NCBI RefSeq assembly: GCF_000834655.1
Contig: NZ_JXQQ01000030.1
Coordinates: 1 to 64,000 of the forward strand
DNA from: Variovorax paradoxus
Lineage (GTDB): Bacteria; Pseudomonadota; Gammaproteobacteria; Burkholderiales; Burkholderiaceae_C
Reading direction: 5' to 3'
Length of the DNA stretch: 64,000 nucleotides
This document shows, in pieces, positions 28,703 to 43,000 of the stretch. The translations under genes and the position numbers were made by a program. The notes under the pieces are model-generated. The model saw nothing but the letters and a program-made list of their open reading frames with translations, was not told the DNA's origin and did no database searches. Each line of letters starts with the position of its first letter. The stretch's first letter is position 1.

Positions 28703-29925
28703 CAGACCCTCCAGTCGGGAAGTCGCGCGGCGATCTCGGTCATCAGTTCACGCGCCAGCGTGAGCTTGGATGCACGGGGGAGCTCGCGCACGCCCTTGGC
28801 GTCCACGAGCAGCAATGCGTTGTCGTCCTGCCCGAAGGTCAGCGGTCCGATGTTGCCGACCAGCAGCGGAATGCCCTTGCGCTCGCGCTTGGCCTTGGCG
28901 TGTTCGACGAGGTTTTCGCTCTCGGCGGCGAACCCGACGCAGAACAGTTTTTTCGCCTGTGCGCGCTCGCTCTTGGCGACGGTGAGCAGGATGTCTGCGT
29001 TCTCGACGAAGTTGAGCACCGGCGTCTTGCCGCTGCCGTCTTTCTTGATCTTCTGGTCGCTGTGCGTGGCAGGACGCCAATCCGCAACTGCGGCCGTCGC
29101 TACAAAAATGCTAGCACTCTGCGCAGCGCGGGTGGTAGCTTCGAGCATCTCTTGAGCGGAAAGCACATCGACGCGCGTCACGCCGCGCGGCGTGGGCAGG
29201 TGGACCGGGCCGGCCACCAACGTGACTTCGGCACCCGCCTCGCGGGCGGCCCGTGCAATGGCAAAACCCATTTTTCCGGACGAGTGGTTGGTGATGCCGC
29301 GAATCGGATCGAGCGCCTCGAAGGTCGGGCCCGCAGTCACCAGCACCTTTTGGCCCGCCAGAAGCTTGGGCTGGAAGAAGGCGGTGATGTCCTCGAGCAG
29401 TTGCGCCGGCTCGAGCATGCGCCCGTCGCCGGTCTCGCCGCAGGCCTGCCAGCCGCTGCCCACGCCAAGGACCGTCGCACCGTCGGCCGACACCTGCATC
29501 AGGTTGCGCTGCGTGGCCGGATGGGCCCACATCTCGCGATTCATGGCGGGGGCGATCAGGAGGGGAATGCGGTCCATCGGACGGGCCAGGCACATGAGGC
29601 TCAGCAGGTCATCGGAGCGGCCCTGCACGAGGCGCGCGATGAAGTCGGCACTGCACGGCGCAAGCACGATCGCATCGGCCTCCCGGCTCAGGTTGATGTG
29701 CGGCATGTTGTTGGGCTCGCGCGCATCCCACTGCGAGGTGTAGACCGTGCGCCCGGAGAGCGCCTGCATCGTCACCGGGGTGATGAACTGCTCGGCCGCC
29801 TCGGTCATCACCACCTGGACGGTGGCTCCCGCCTTCACGAAGAGCCGGCACAGCTCGGCCGACTTGTAGCAGGCGATGCCGCCCGTGAGGCCCAGGACAA
29901 TGTGTTTTCCGGCGAGATCTTGCAT
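28702..29925 (-). CDS. coaBC: Bifunctional phosphopantothenoylcysteine decarboxylase/synthetase
   Basis: This 407-residue coenzyme A enzyme couples cysteine to phosphopantothenate (CoaB) and decarboxylates the product (CoaC). The CoaC half has the FMN-binding TGGIAC start, the catalytic His in NNMPHINLS, the PAMNREMW motif and the CGETGDGRM clamp. The CoaB half begins near VLVTAGPTFEALDPIR and contains KIKKDGSGK. The ATG at 29925 is preceded by AACAAT at 7 nt and lacks a clear Shine-Dalgarno. It heads an operon with the small membrane protein and dut. Confidence 0.93.
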   Translation of the reverse strand: MQDLAGKHIVLGLTGGIACYKSAELCRLFVKAGATVQVVMTEAAEQFITPVTMQALSGRTVYTSQWDAREPNNMPHINLSREADAIVLAPCSADFIARLVQGRSDDLLSLMCLARPMDRIPLLIAPAMNREMWAHPATQRNLMQVSADGATVLGVGSGWQACGETGDGRMLEPAQLLEDITAFFQPKLLAGQKVLVTAGPTFEALDPIRGITNHSSGKMGFAIARAAREAGAEVTLVAGPVHLPTPRGVTRVDVLSAQEMLEATTRAAQSASIFVATAAVADWRPATHSDQKIKKDGSGKTPVLNFVENADILLTVAKSERAQAKKLFCVGFAAESENLVEHAKAKRERKGIPLLVGNIGPLTFGQDDNALLLVDAKGVRELPRASKLTLARELMTEIAARLPDWRV

Positions 29926-30001
29926 GGGCCGTATTGTTGCTCATAGGCCATCGAACAAATGGCAACAAGCCCTTGGCGGGAGGTGTCGCAAAGGGCACAC
30001 C

Positions 30002-32578
<2,577 letters not shown>

Positions 32579-32582
<4 letters not shown>

Positions 32583-32869
32583 GCAGCGCCTACATCATCG
32601 CCAACATCGAAGTCACCAACCCGGCCCAGTACGAGGACTACAAGAAGTGGTCCACCGAAGCCATGAAGGCGCACGGCGCCGAGGTGTGCGTGCGCGGCGG
32701 CAAGATCGAGGTGCTCGAGGGCGACTGGGCCCCGCAGCGCATCGTGATCCTCAAGTTCCCGAGCGTCGAAGCCGCAAAGAAATTCAATGAATCGCCCGAA
32801 TACGGCAAGGCGCGCGACTCGCGCCAGGGCGCCGCGATCATGCGCATGATCGTTGTCGAAGGTCTGTGA
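32579..32869 (+). CDS. DUF1330 protein (dimeric alpha-beta barrel)
   Basis: This 96-residue protein has the DUF1330 pattern: [35 protein letters not shown], and [16 protein letters not shown]. The ferredoxin-like fold suggests a small dimer. Function is unknown. It is translationally coupled to kdsA and lies 26 nt before eno, in a conserved neighbourhood. There is no signal peptide. Confidence 0.8.
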
Positions 32870-32883
32870 TCCGTTTTATTTGA

Positions 32884-34179
<1,296 letters not shown>

Positions 34180-34275
34180 TGCCAGCCACCCGGCTCGCCA
34201 GGCCGCGCACCTCGCCGCTCCCTCTGGAACGGCAGCGCGGCCGCTCCGGCGTGCGGGTGGCCTAGACAGACGCTC

Positions 34276-34554
34276 ATGCGCGCGCGCTTCGTCCCCCCCA
34301 TCGTCCTGCTGCTCCTGCTGGCCGTTCTTCAGTGGCAGCTGTGGAACGGGCGCGGCAGCGTGCGCGACGTTGCGCAACTGCAGACCAAGCTGACCGACCA
34401 GAAGGAAGCGAACGCCAAGGCCACGATCACCAACGAGCGCCTCGCCTCGGAGGTCAACGACCTCAAGGACGGGCTCGAGATGGTCGAAGAGCGCGCCAGG
34501 GCGGAACTCGGCATGGTCAAGCCGAACGAAGTGTTCGTGCAGATCGCGCACTGA
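34276..34554 (+). CDS. ftsB: Cell division protein FtsB
   Basis: This 92-residue protein has one N-terminal membrane helix (PPIVLLLLLAVLQWQLWNG, about 6-24). A periplasmic coiled coil follows (VAQLQTKLTDQKEANAK...), then a short C-terminal part with ERARAELGMVKPNE, the FtsB signature. It forms the FtsQBL complex that activates septal peptidoglycan synthesis. It follows eno, as in most proteobacteria; the 96-nt gap between them holds no recognised element. Confidence 0.88.
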   Translation: MRARFVPPIVLLLLLAVLQWQLWNGRGSVRDVAQLQTKLTDQKEANAKATITNERLASEVNDLKDGLEMVEERARAELGMVKPNEVFVQIAH

Positions 34555-34576
34555 CCCTCCACTTCCCCGCCTGCCG

Positions 34577-35197
34577 ATGCCCGAGCTTCTCTCGGCCCCC
34601 GCTTTTGCGCTCTGGGGCTCCCCCGTCAGCTGGCTCGAACTCGTGGCCGCGGTCCTCGCGCTCGCCATGGTCGGCTGCAACATGCGCGAGATCCACTGGG
34701 GCTGGCCCTTGGCCATCGCCAGCTCGCTGCTCTACGTCGTCGTCTTCGCCAAGGCGCGCATCTACGGCGATGCGTCGCTGCAGGTGTTCTTCGCCTTCGT
34801 CGCGCTGTGGGGCTGGTCGCAGTGGCTGCGCGGCCATCGCAGCGACGGCAGCGCGCTGCACGTCAGCCGGCTGTCGCAGCGCGGCATCACGCTCACCCTG
34901 GCGGCCTGCGCCATCGCGTGGCCCGCGGTCGCCCTCTTCCTTCGCCGTTTCACCGACACCGATGTGCCGTGGTGGGACGGTTTCTCCACGGGCCTGAGCC
35001 TCGTCGGGCAATTCCTGCTCGGGCGCAAGTTCATCGAGAACTGGCTCGTCTGGTTGGCCGTGAACGTTGTGAGCGTGGGCCTGTTCATCCACAAGGGGCT
35101 GTGGCTCACCGTCGGCCTGTACGCCGTGTTCGCCGTGCTCAGCGTGGCCGGCTATTTGGCATGGCGGCAGCGCCTGCCAGCGGCGGAGCGCGCATGA
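34577..35197 (+). CDS. pnuC: Nicotinamide riboside transporter PnuC
   Basis: This 206-residue membrane protein has the PnuC fold with about seven helices. It carries family motifs SWLELVAAVLALAMVGCNMRE, WPLAIASSLLYVVVF and the WGWSQW motif, then FLLGRKFIENWLVW near the end. It should carry nicotinamide riboside by facilitated diffusion, trapped by downstream phosphorylation. Its stop overlaps the ATG of the kinase gene (ATGA), which supports that coupling. Confidence 0.9.
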   Translation: MPELLSAPAFALWGSPVSWLELVAAVLALAMVGCNMREIHWGWPLAIASSLLYVVVFAKARIYGDASLQVFFAFVALWGWSQWLRGHRSDGSALHVSRLSQRGITLTLAACAIAWPAVALFLRRFTDTDVPWWDGFSTGLSLVGQFLLGRKFIENWLVWLAVNVVSVGLFIHKGLWLTVGLYAVFAVLSVAGYLAWRQRLPAAERA

Positions 35198-35874
35198 CGC
35201 CGATGCTGCCGACCGGCTGCGTCATCGCGGTGCTGGGCGCCGAGAGCACCGGCAAGACCGAGCTGGCGCGCGCTATCGCGCAGCGCCTGCAGGAGCGCGG
35301 CATTCCGGCCACGCTGGTGGGCGAATACCTGCGCGAATGGTGCGATCGCGAAGGCCGCACGCCGCGCCCCGACGAGCAACAGGCCATCGCCGACGAACAG
35401 ACCCGCCGCATCGACATCGCCGCCGCAACAGGCGTGGTGATCGCCGACACCACCGCGCTCATGACTGCGGTCTACAGCGAACAGCTCTTCGACGACCGTT
35501 CGCTCTACGCCGGCGCACTTGCGGCCCAGCGGCGCTGCGCCATCACGCTGCTCACGGCGCTCGATATTCCCTGGGTCGGCGACCACTTGCGCGACGGCCC
35601 CCATGCCCGCGAGCCGACCGACACGCTGGTGCGCGCAGCGCTCACGGGCGCAAAGCTCTCGTTCGCCGTCGTGCACGGCACGGGCGCCGAGCGCCTGGCC
35701 AGTGCATGGAACGCCATCAATTCGATCGCCAGCGGCGATGAGCGCGAAACCCGTGCCCGTGCGCGCGGCAAGGCCGACGCAAAGCCCGCCGCCTGGACAT
35801 GGCCTTGCGAGAAGTGTTCCGACCCGGAATGCGAACATCGGCTTTTCACAGACCTGATCGGGCGGCGCGAATAA
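35194..35874 (+). CDS. NadR-like nicotinamide riboside kinase with C-terminal Cys motif
   Basis: This 226-residue P-loop kinase has Walker A VLGAESTGKTELA (about 13-25), EYLREWCDREG, and DTTALMTAVYS, as in the C-terminal kinase domain of NadR. It lacks the HTH and adenylyltransferase domains. It probably phosphorylates nicotinamide riboside brought in by PnuC. The tail adds a C-x2-C-x4-C-x-H cluster (WPCEKCSDPECEH) suggestive of a metal site, unusual for this family. ATG overlaps the pnuC stop. Confidence 0.82.
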   Translation: MTPMLPTGCVIAVLGAESTGKTELARAIAQRLQERGIPATLVGEYLREWCDREGRTPRPDEQQAIADEQTRRIDIAAATGVVIADTTALMTAVYSEQLFDDRSLYAGALAAQRRCAITLLTALDIPWVGDHLRDGPHAREPTDTLVRAALTGAKLSFAVVHGTGAERLASAWNAINSIASGDERETRARARGKADAKPAAWTWPCEKCSDPECEHRLFTDLIGRRE

Positions 35875-35905
35875 GCACACACCGCCGTTCTTCCCCGGAG
35901 ACCTG

Positions 35906-36880
35906 ATGCCCCTGCACCCCGCCCCGCGCACCGCCTCCCTCCTGCCGATCGTCATTGCCGCGCTCCTGTCGGCCGGCCCGGCGCTCGCGGCTCCCGTCGC
36001 CGCGACCGTCGAGAACGGCACCACCCCCACCGCCTGCGCCGAGGAAGACAACGTCTCCATGGTGCTGCGCGGCGACGGCATCCGCCACATGCGCATCGAG
36101 GCGCTGCAGCCCGACTACCTCGACAAGATCGGCAACGACGTCACCGCGCCCGATTTCTCGGGCTGCAATTTCGACGGCGGCGCGCACCCCACCGACCCGG
36201 CGCACCGCTTCAAGAAACGCACCGTGGTGCTGCTGGACAACGCCGAGTGGCGCATCGTCGGCATGACCCTGCCGACCTTTTGGCGACCGCAGCGCGTGCC
36301 GGTGCAGGTGGGTGCGCGCAACGACCGCGGCTTTCACCTGCTGCAGGTGTTCAAGAAGGAGAACGGCAACGCGCTCGAGGCGATCGTGCTGTACCCCTCC
36401 GACGGCTACTGGCGCCTGAAGCCGCTGCCCGAGGCGCGATTCGGTGACGGCGTGTACGGCTCGTCGTTCCTGCTGGGGCCGGTCGAGCAGGCGGGACGGC
36501 CGGTGGTGAACATCGCGTCGATCCGCGTGGTGCCGAAGCCGCTGGCGATCCATCTGCGCTTCACGAACGGTGGCAGCGCCGTGGCGCGCGTTGAGGAGAT
36601 CAGCCGCAAGCGTACGGCGCTCGACGTGACGCTGTCGAAACCCACGGCGAGTACGCAGCCCTTCGCGGTGCTGCGCTCGATGTACGTCACGCCCGACAAC
36701 GCGGACATGAGCGAAGTGCGCTGGCAGGAATCGCCGAATGCGGCATTGCAGGCCAGGCCGCTGCCCGAGGTGAAATCGCTGAACGCCACGCAGGTGCGCT
36801 TCGGCCGCAGCCTGCCCTCGAAGCACAACACGAGCGCACCCGACATCGAGTTCAGCGGCTTCGACGACGAAGCCCGCTAG
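35906..36880 (+). CDS. Secreted protein, unknown function
   Basis: This 324-residue protein has a clear signal peptide (LLPIVIAALLSAGPALAAP). The mature part includes GDGIRHMRIEALQPDYLDK, a single Cys pair (ACAEED; GCNFDGG) that may form a disulphide, and beta-rich segments such as FHLLQVFKKENGNALEAIV. I do not recognise the family. It is alone on the plus strand, separated from the nadR-like gene by 31 nt and convergent with the AraC gene. Confidence 0.6.
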   Translation: MPLHPAPRTASLLPIVIAALLSAGPALAAPVAATVENGTTPTACAEEDNVSMVLRGDGIRHMRIEALQPDYLDKIGNDVTAPDFSGCNFDGGAHPTDPAHRFKKRTVVLLDNAEWRIVGMTLPTFWRPQRVPVQVGARNDRGFHLLQVFKKENGNALEAIVLYPSDGYWRLKPLPEARFGDGVYGSSFLLGPVEQAGRPVVNIASIRVVPKPLAIHLRFTNGGSAVARVEEISRKRTALDVTLSKPTASTQPFAVLRSMYVTPDNADMSEVRWQESPNAALQARPLPEVKSLNATQVRFGRSLPSKHNTSAPDIEFSGFDDEAR

Positions 36881-36886
36881 CCCGAA

Positions 36887-37714
36887 CTACCCCGCGCGCC
36901 GTACCTCGCCCGGCGTCACGCCGAGCACCCGGCGCATGCACCGCGCCATGTGGCTCTGGTGCGAGAAGCCGCTCTCCAGCGCCACCAGGCTCGCCGGCAT
37001 CGCGCTGCGCAGCAGCAGGCCGCGTGCGCGGTCCACGCGGCGGTGCACCACGTACTCATGCACCGGCAAGCCGGTGGAGCGCTTGAACTGCGTCTTCAGG
37101 TGTGAAGCGCTCAGGCCGACGATGTCCGCCAGCGCGGACAGCGACAGATCGCCATCGAGATTCGCCTCGATGTATTCCGTCACACGCCGCAGCTGCAGCC
37201 GCGACAGCCCTTGCACGGACGCCGTCTCGATCTTCTGCCCCGCGATCAGGTGCACGGCCAGCGCGGTACCCAGGCTGTCGGTGTACAGCGTGCCGTTCGG
37301 AAAGCCGGCGCGCCGCTCGGCATCGAGCGCGAGGGCGATGTGCTCGATCTGCGCATCGCGGAACTGGTGCCGCTCGCCGAGCTGGGCGCGTTCGGCAGGC
37401 AGGCCCATCTCGTCGGCCGTGCGCTGCAGCAGCGAGGGCGCCATGCGCACGACGATCGAGGTGCTCGGCGCCTCTTCGTGCCAGACATCGGTCGCCCCGG
37501 CCGGCAGGATGTCGAGATCGCCGCGCGTATAGAGGAACTTGTGAAGCCTGCACGCGCCCGGCACCGGCGCGCCCGCGTGGAGCTTGATGCGGTGGTCGGG
37601 CAAGGCCTCGTAGCCGACCACGCCGGCCGGGGTCTGGCGCATGTCGACGCGCAAGCCGGAGGGAGGAGGCATCACGAAGCTGTCGGCCGTCATTGCCAGG
37701 TCGGTGTAGCTCAT
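36887..37714 (-). CDS. AraC-family transcriptional regulator
   Basis: This 275-residue regulator has a cupin-like N-terminal sensing domain. The C-terminal 100 residues hold two helix-turn-helix units: [22 protein letters not shown] and [22 protein letters not shown]; the AraC signature ends with [12 protein letters not shown]. It is divergent from an SDR/imine-reductase-like pair and may regulate it. Translation may start at ATG 37714 or at 37693; neither has a strong ribosome site. The ligand is unknown. Confidence 0.85.
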   Translation of the reverse strand: MSYTDLAMTADSFVMPPPSGLRVDMRQTPAGVVGYEALPDHRIKLHAGAPVPGACRLHKFLYTRGDLDILPAGATDVWHEEAPSTSIVVRMAPSLLQRTADEMGLPAERAQLGERHQFRDAQIEHIALALDAERRAGFPNGTLYTDSLGTALAVHLIAGQKIETASVQGLSRLQLRRVTEYIEANLDGDLSLSALADIVGLSASHLKTQFKRSTGLPVHEYVVHRRVDRARGLLLRSAMPASLVALESGFSHQSHMARCMRRVLGVTPGEVRRAG

Positions 37715-37853
37715 CGGAAAGATTATCTGCCGCGACCGCGCGGCATGCCATTGTCCGTTTGTGCTCCGGCGCGCCCGAACGTGCGCGACCGTTCGGCCGG
37801 CGATCCCGATCATTCGCAGCCATGAACTCCACTCGTTTCAAGGCATGCGAATC

Positions 37854-38621
37854 ATGAACAAACCCTACGCGGGCAAGAAGGCCGTCATCACGGGCGGCAC
37901 CATCGGCATGGGCCTGGCGACGGCGCGGGCGCTGCTCGAAGGCGGCGCCGAGGTGCTGGTGACCGGGCGCAATCCGGAGAACCTCGAAGCGGCACGCCGC
38001 ACGCTCGGCCCGGGCGCGCATGTGCTGGCATCCGACACTGCCTCGCTGGCCGACGTCGACACCCTCGCCGCCACGGCACGCGAGCGCTTCGGCCACATCG
38101 ACCTGCTGCACATCAACGCGGGCATCGCGACGCTGGAGCCTTTCGAGCAGGTGACCGAAGCGGGCTACGACCGCGCCTTCGCGATCAACACCAAGGGCCC
38201 GTTCTTCACCGTGCAGCGCCTCGCGCCGCTGATGCCGCCGGGCAGCGCGATCGTCTTCACCTCGTCCATTGCGGACGAGGGCGGCATGCACGGCATGAGC
38301 GTCTACAGCGCCACCAAGGCGGCGCTGCGCTCCTTCGCCTCGGGCTTCGCGGCCGAACTGGTGACGCGCGGCATCCGCGTGAACGTGGTGAGCCCCGGCT
38401 TCATCGACACGCCCACGCTCGGCATCGCCGACGCGACGGCTGCCGAGCGCGCGGAGTTCATCCGCATCGGCGACCAGATCACGCCGATGCGCCGGCACGG
38501 CACCGCCGCCGAAGTTGCGCGCGCCGTACTTTTCTTCGCATTCGAGGCCACCTTCACGACCGGGGCGCGGCTCACCGTCGATGGCGGGCTGGGGCAGAAC
38601 CTCACGCCGGCTGCGGACTGA
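37854..38621 (+). CDS. Short-chain dehydrogenase/reductase
   Basis: This 255-residue classical SDR has the cofactor motif TGGTIGMG (about 12-19), NAG replaced by INAGIA, a catalytic Ser in [10 protein letters not shown] and Tyr-x3-Lys in YSATKAAL. It reduces or oxidises an unknown carbonyl substrate with NAD(P). ATG 37854 gives the shorter N-terminus with an AAGG at -11; an in-frame ATG at 37845 is the alternative. It precedes the imine-reductase-like gene by 25 nt. Confidence 0.85.
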   Translation: MNKPYAGKKAVITGGTIGMGLATARALLEGGAEVLVTGRNPENLEAARRTLGPGAHVLASDTASLADVDTLAATARERFGHIDLLHINAGIATLEPFEQVTEAGYDRAFAINTKGPFFTVQRLAPLMPPGSAIVFTSSIADEGGMHGMSVYSATKAALRSFASGFAAELVTRGIRVNVVSPGFIDTPTLGIADATAAERAEFIRIGDQITPMRRHGTAAEVARAVLFFAFEATFTTGARLTVDGGLGQNLTPAAD

Positions 38622-38646
38622 AATCAACACCCAAGGAACACACGAC

Positions 38647-39501
38647 ATGACAGACGTTTCCCTCATCGGCCTCGGCCCCATGGGCATGGCCCTTGCGCGC
38701 GCCCTTCAATCGAAATTCACGCTGACGGTATGGAACCGCACCGCCGAGCGCGCGACGCCCCTGCTGAACCAGGGCACGGTGCTCGCGCCGACCGCGCTCG
38801 CCGCAGTGCAGGCCAGCCCCGTCGTGCTGGTCTGCGTGGCCGACTACACGGCGTCGCACGCGATCCTCGCCGCGCCCGGCGTGGCCGACGCGCTGCGCGG
38901 CAAGGTACTGGTGCAGCTGAGCACCGGCACCCCGCAGGACGCGCGCGAAGACTGGGCCGCCCTGAGCGGTGTGGCCTACCTGGACGGCGCCCTGCTCGCC
39001 ACGCCCGGCCAGATCGGCCGGCCCGACACGCCGCTCTTCATCTCCGGCGAGGAACGCGCCCTCACCGCCTGCCGGCCGGTGCTCGAAGCCATTGCCGGAA
39101 ACATCCAGTACATGGGCGAGCCCATCGGCAACGCGGCCGCCTGCGACCTCGCCACGCTCTCGTGCATGTTCGGCGCGATGAGCGGGTTCTTCCACGGCGT
39201 GCGCATCTGCGAATCCGAAGGGCTGGGGGTGGACGCCTTCTCGCAGATGATCGGCGCGATCTCGCCGGTGCTCGGCGAAATGATCAGCGCCGAGGGCCAG
39301 GCCATCCACGCCAACCGCTATGGCGAGCCCGAGAGCTCGATGGCCACCTGCGCGGGCTCGGGTCGGCTTTTCGTGAAGCAGGCGCGGGAAGCGAAGCTCG
39401 ATGCGAGCTTTCCGGATTTCCTGATGAGGTTGTTCGAGCGCTCATTGAGCGCCGGTTTTGCGAATGAGCGGCTGGCGGCGATGGTCAAGGTGCTGCGCTA
39501 G
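38647..39501 (+). CDS. NAD(P)-binding beta-hydroxyacid dehydrogenase/imine reductase-like
   Basis: This 284-residue oxidoreductase starts with the Rossmann motif SLIGLGPMGMALARAL (about 5-20) and WNRT, which suggests an NADPH site. DGALLATPGQIG (about 117-128) is characteristic of imine-reductase-like proteins, in which the usual catalytic Lys of beta-hydroxyacid dehydrogenases is replaced. The substrate is not known. AAGGAACACACGAC precedes the ATG. It is co-oriented with the SDR. Confidence 0.78.
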   Translation: MTDVSLIGLGPMGMALARALQSKFTLTVWNRTAERATPLLNQGTVLAPTALAAVQASPVVLVCVADYTASHAILAAPGVADALRGKVLVQLSTGTPQDAREDWAALSGVAYLDGALLATPGQIGRPDTPLFISGEERALTACRPVLEAIAGNIQYMGEPIGNAAACDLATLSCMFGAMSGFFHGVRICESEGLGVDAFSQMIGAISPVLGEMISAEGQAIHANRYGEPESSMATCAGSGRLFVKQAREAKLDASFPDFLMRLFERSLSAGFANERLAAMVKVLR

Positions 39502-39552
39502 TGGCCCGCGCGCGGCTGCACGGCCGGGTGTGGCCATGCAAGCCGAGCTTCT

Positions 39553-40036
39553 TCAGAAAGCCGCATTCAGGTTGAACCCCAGCGTGACCTCCGCCGTCCG
39601 ATAACCCTGGGGCTTGCTGAAGGGTGCACCAACGAAGAAGTCGTAGCTCAACTTGCTCCACTGACCGCGCACGCCGACCACGGCACCCGCCAGGTTCCGG
39701 CCGAGCGTGTCGATGGTGGAGCGGCCGCCGACGTGGCCGTAATCTGCGCCAACGTAGAGCTCCGCGCCGCTCTGCCCCATGGCCCATCCGATGTCGTTGC
39801 GCAGCAGCCAGCCGCGCTCGCCCATGAGGTTCGTCTCGCCGTCAAAGCCACGTACCGTGTAACGCCCGCCGATGGAGAAGCGGTCTTGCGGCGTGAGTGG
39901 CGTGCGGTTCCACTGGGCGCGGATCAGGCCGGAGTACCGCAGCTTTTGCTCACCGAGCTTGAACGGCGCGTTGAGGCTGATGTCTGCGGTGTAGAGCTTC
40001 AGGCGCGAGGTGCCCTCGCTGAACTCTTCTTCCGGC
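39553..40036 (-). pseudogene. C-terminal remnant of a TpsB outer membrane transporter
   Basis: About 160 residues at the end of a ShlB/FhaC-like TpsB. The sequence begins near APEEEFSEGTS, continues with LKLYTADISLNAPFKLGEQ and contains the loop-6 signature GRYTVRGFDGE. It ends in FNLNAAF, with a terminal Phe as outer membrane barrels require. A complete TpsB is about 550 residues with two POTRA domains; all of that is missing. The frame is fused, out of phase, to the upstream tpsA. No other TpsB gene is in the window. Confidence 0.85.
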
Positions 40037-43000
40037 GCGATGCGCGATGGTTGCGGCTTGCAGCGTGAGATCTTGACCGTTGCTGGCGATGCGTCCGCCA
40101 TCGTTACTGAGCGTGCCACTCATGGCGATTGTTGTGGTGCCCGTGCCGAACTGGACGATCTCGCCGCCATTCGTGTTGACGAGATTCGAGAGCTTCAGAC
40201 CGAGCTGCTTCGCGTTGAGCTTGCCGGCGTCGTTGACCAAGGTCTGTGCCGCCCCGCTGTTGGCGGTGACGCTCAGGGTGCCGGGTGTCACGACCATGGC
40301 TTTGCTCGTCGTCACATTGCCCTGAGTGGCCGTGACCGCGATGTTCGAAGCGCTGGTCTTGCTCCCCGCGAGATCGGCGCTCGCGCCTTGTAGCAAGGTA
40401 TTGCCGGCGGCGATGTTGTTGCCGTTGGCGACCAGCGCGCCGGAGGTCGTCACGCGCAGATCGCCTGTGCTCGCGAGCTTTCCATCGCTCTGGATGCCCG
40501 CACCCAACACACCGGTGCTGCTGCTCAAGCTGTCGGCCGTGATCGTCGTATGGCGGCCCGCGGTGATATTCCCGTCGTTGACCAACTGGCCGCCTACGGC
40601 CATCGTGGTGTCGTTCGCGCCGCGCATGTTGCCGGTGTTGTTGACGCTGCCCGCCTTGACATCCAGGTCGGTGGCCGCGCTGATCTGCCCCTGGCTGTTC
40701 TTCAGCGCCTCGGCCACGCCCAACCGGGCGGTGGACTGACGCGACTGGACCACGCCCTTGGCGTTGTCCAGCGATCCGGCATCGAGCACCAGCGCCTGAT
40801 TGGCCACGACGGTGCCTGCCCTGTTGTCCAACGCGCTCGCAACACCCATGTTGACGCGATTCACGCCGGACACGGTGCCGGCGCTGTTGTCCAGGCTTCC
40901 GGCGTTCAGAACAGTGTTGCCACTCGCGGCGATGGTGCCGCGCCGATTGCTGGCGGCGCCTCGGGTGACACTCGATATGTCGCCGGCAGCCGCGATGCGC
41001 CCCATGTCATTGCTCAGAGCGCCAGCCTTCATCGAGAGGTCGCGTCCGGAAAGAATGTCGCCGCCGCTGTTGTTCGCGAGGGCTCGTGCCGTCAACGAGA
41101 GGTCCGCCCCCGCAGCCGTTTGCACCGAGCCGCTGCGATTGCTCAGGCTCGCCGCATCCAGCGCAAGATTGCCGTTGCTGGCAACGCGACCGCCGTCATT
41201 GTCGAGCGTGCCGCTCATCGCAATAGTGGTCGCTCCTGTACCGGTCTGCACGATCTCGCCGCCACTGGTGTTGGCGAGGTTCGAGAGCTTCAGGTCGAGC
41301 TGCTTCGCGTTGAGCTTGCCGGCGTCGTTGACGAGGGTCTGCGCTGCGTTGCTATTGGCGGTGACGCTCAAGATGCCCGGCGTGACGACCGTGGCCTTGC
41401 TGGTGATCACGTTGCCCTGCGTTGCGGTGAGTGCGAGGTTCGCAGCGCCAGTTTGGCTCCCTGACACGTCGACGCTCGCGCCTTGCAGCGTGGCTTTGCC
41501 TGCTGCGAGGTTCGTGCCGCGTGCAACGAGTGCGCCATCCGCAGTCACACTCAAATCACCTGTCGTACCGAGCTTGCCGTCGCTCTGGATGCCTGCGCCC
41601 AGCACGCTGGTGCTGCTGCTTTGCACGCTGCCGGCTTTGATGGTGGTGTTTCGCCCCGCCGTGATGTTGCCGTCGTTGGCCAGTTGAGCGGTTACGGCCA
41701 CGGTGGTGTCGTTGGTGCCGCGCAAGCCGCCGGCGTTGGACAAGCTACCGGCCTTGACGTTCAGATCGGTCGCAGCACCGACGTAACCCGAGCCGTTGTT
41801 CAAAGCGCCGCCGACGTTCAATCGGACCGCTGCCTGCGTCGACTGGACCGAGCCCTTGTCGTTGACCAGCGAGCCCGCATCGAGCACGAGCGCCTGGTTG
41901 GCGACCAGCGTGCCTGCCGTGTTGTTCACCGCGCCTTGAACGTTCGCCGTCAGGGTGTTCTGCGCGGAAACGGTGCCCCCTGCGTTGTCCAGGCTCCCGG
42001 CGTTCAGGGTCGTGTTGCCGTTCGCCGCGATGGTGCCACCCCGGTTGCTGGTCGCGCCGCTCGTGGTGCTCGATGCATTGCCCGCAGCCGTGATGCGTCC
42101 GGCGTCGTTGTCGAGGCTGCCCGCCCGGAGCGACGTGTTGCCGCCCGCGCTCATCTCGGCCTGGCGGTTGTCCACCAAGCCAGCCACCGTGACCGCCAGG
42201 TCCGATGTCTGCGCGGCCCGCAAGGTACCGCCCTTGTTGTTCAGGCTCGCAGCGGTGAAGGCCAGGCTGCCATTGCTCGCCAGCGTGCCGCCGCTGTTGT
42301 CGATGACGCCCGAGGTCGTGATGCGGGTGGCGCCTGTACCGGTCTGGACGATCTCGCCGCCCTGGGTGTTCACGAGATTCGAGACCTTCAGGTCCAGCCG
42401 GTTCGCGTTGAGCTTGCCACCCGCGTTGACCAGCGTCTGGCCAGGCTGCGCATTGGCCGTCACGCTCAGGGTGCCTGGGGTGACGATCGTGGCCTTGCTT
42501 GTTGTGACGTTGCCTTGTGTGGCTGTGACTGCGATGTTGGCTGCGCTGGTCTGGCTCACCGACAGATCGACACTCGCGCCTTGCAGCGTGGCATTGCCGG
42601 CAGCGATGCTGTTGCCGTTGGCAACCAGCGCGCCGGAGGCCGTGACGCGCAGATCGCCTGCTGCACCCAGCTTGCCGTCGTTTTGCACGCCCGCGGCGAG
42701 CACGCTGGCGTTGCCCGATGCGATGCTGCCTGCTGTGATTGTGGCGTTGCGACCTGCAGTGATGCTGCCGTCATTTGCCAATACACCGCCGACCGCGACA
42801 CTGACATCGTTTGCTCCACGCAAGCTGCCGTCGTTGGTCATCGATGCCGCTTGGACGTTCAGGTCCGTGGCCGCACCGATGGCACCCTCGCTGCCGTTGA
42901 GCAGCTGGTTTGTCACCGTGAGTTGAGCGCCGCCTTGTGCCGACTGGATGCCCCCCTTAATGTTGTCGAGCGAGCCGGTCTTTAACGTCAGGCCCTCGTT

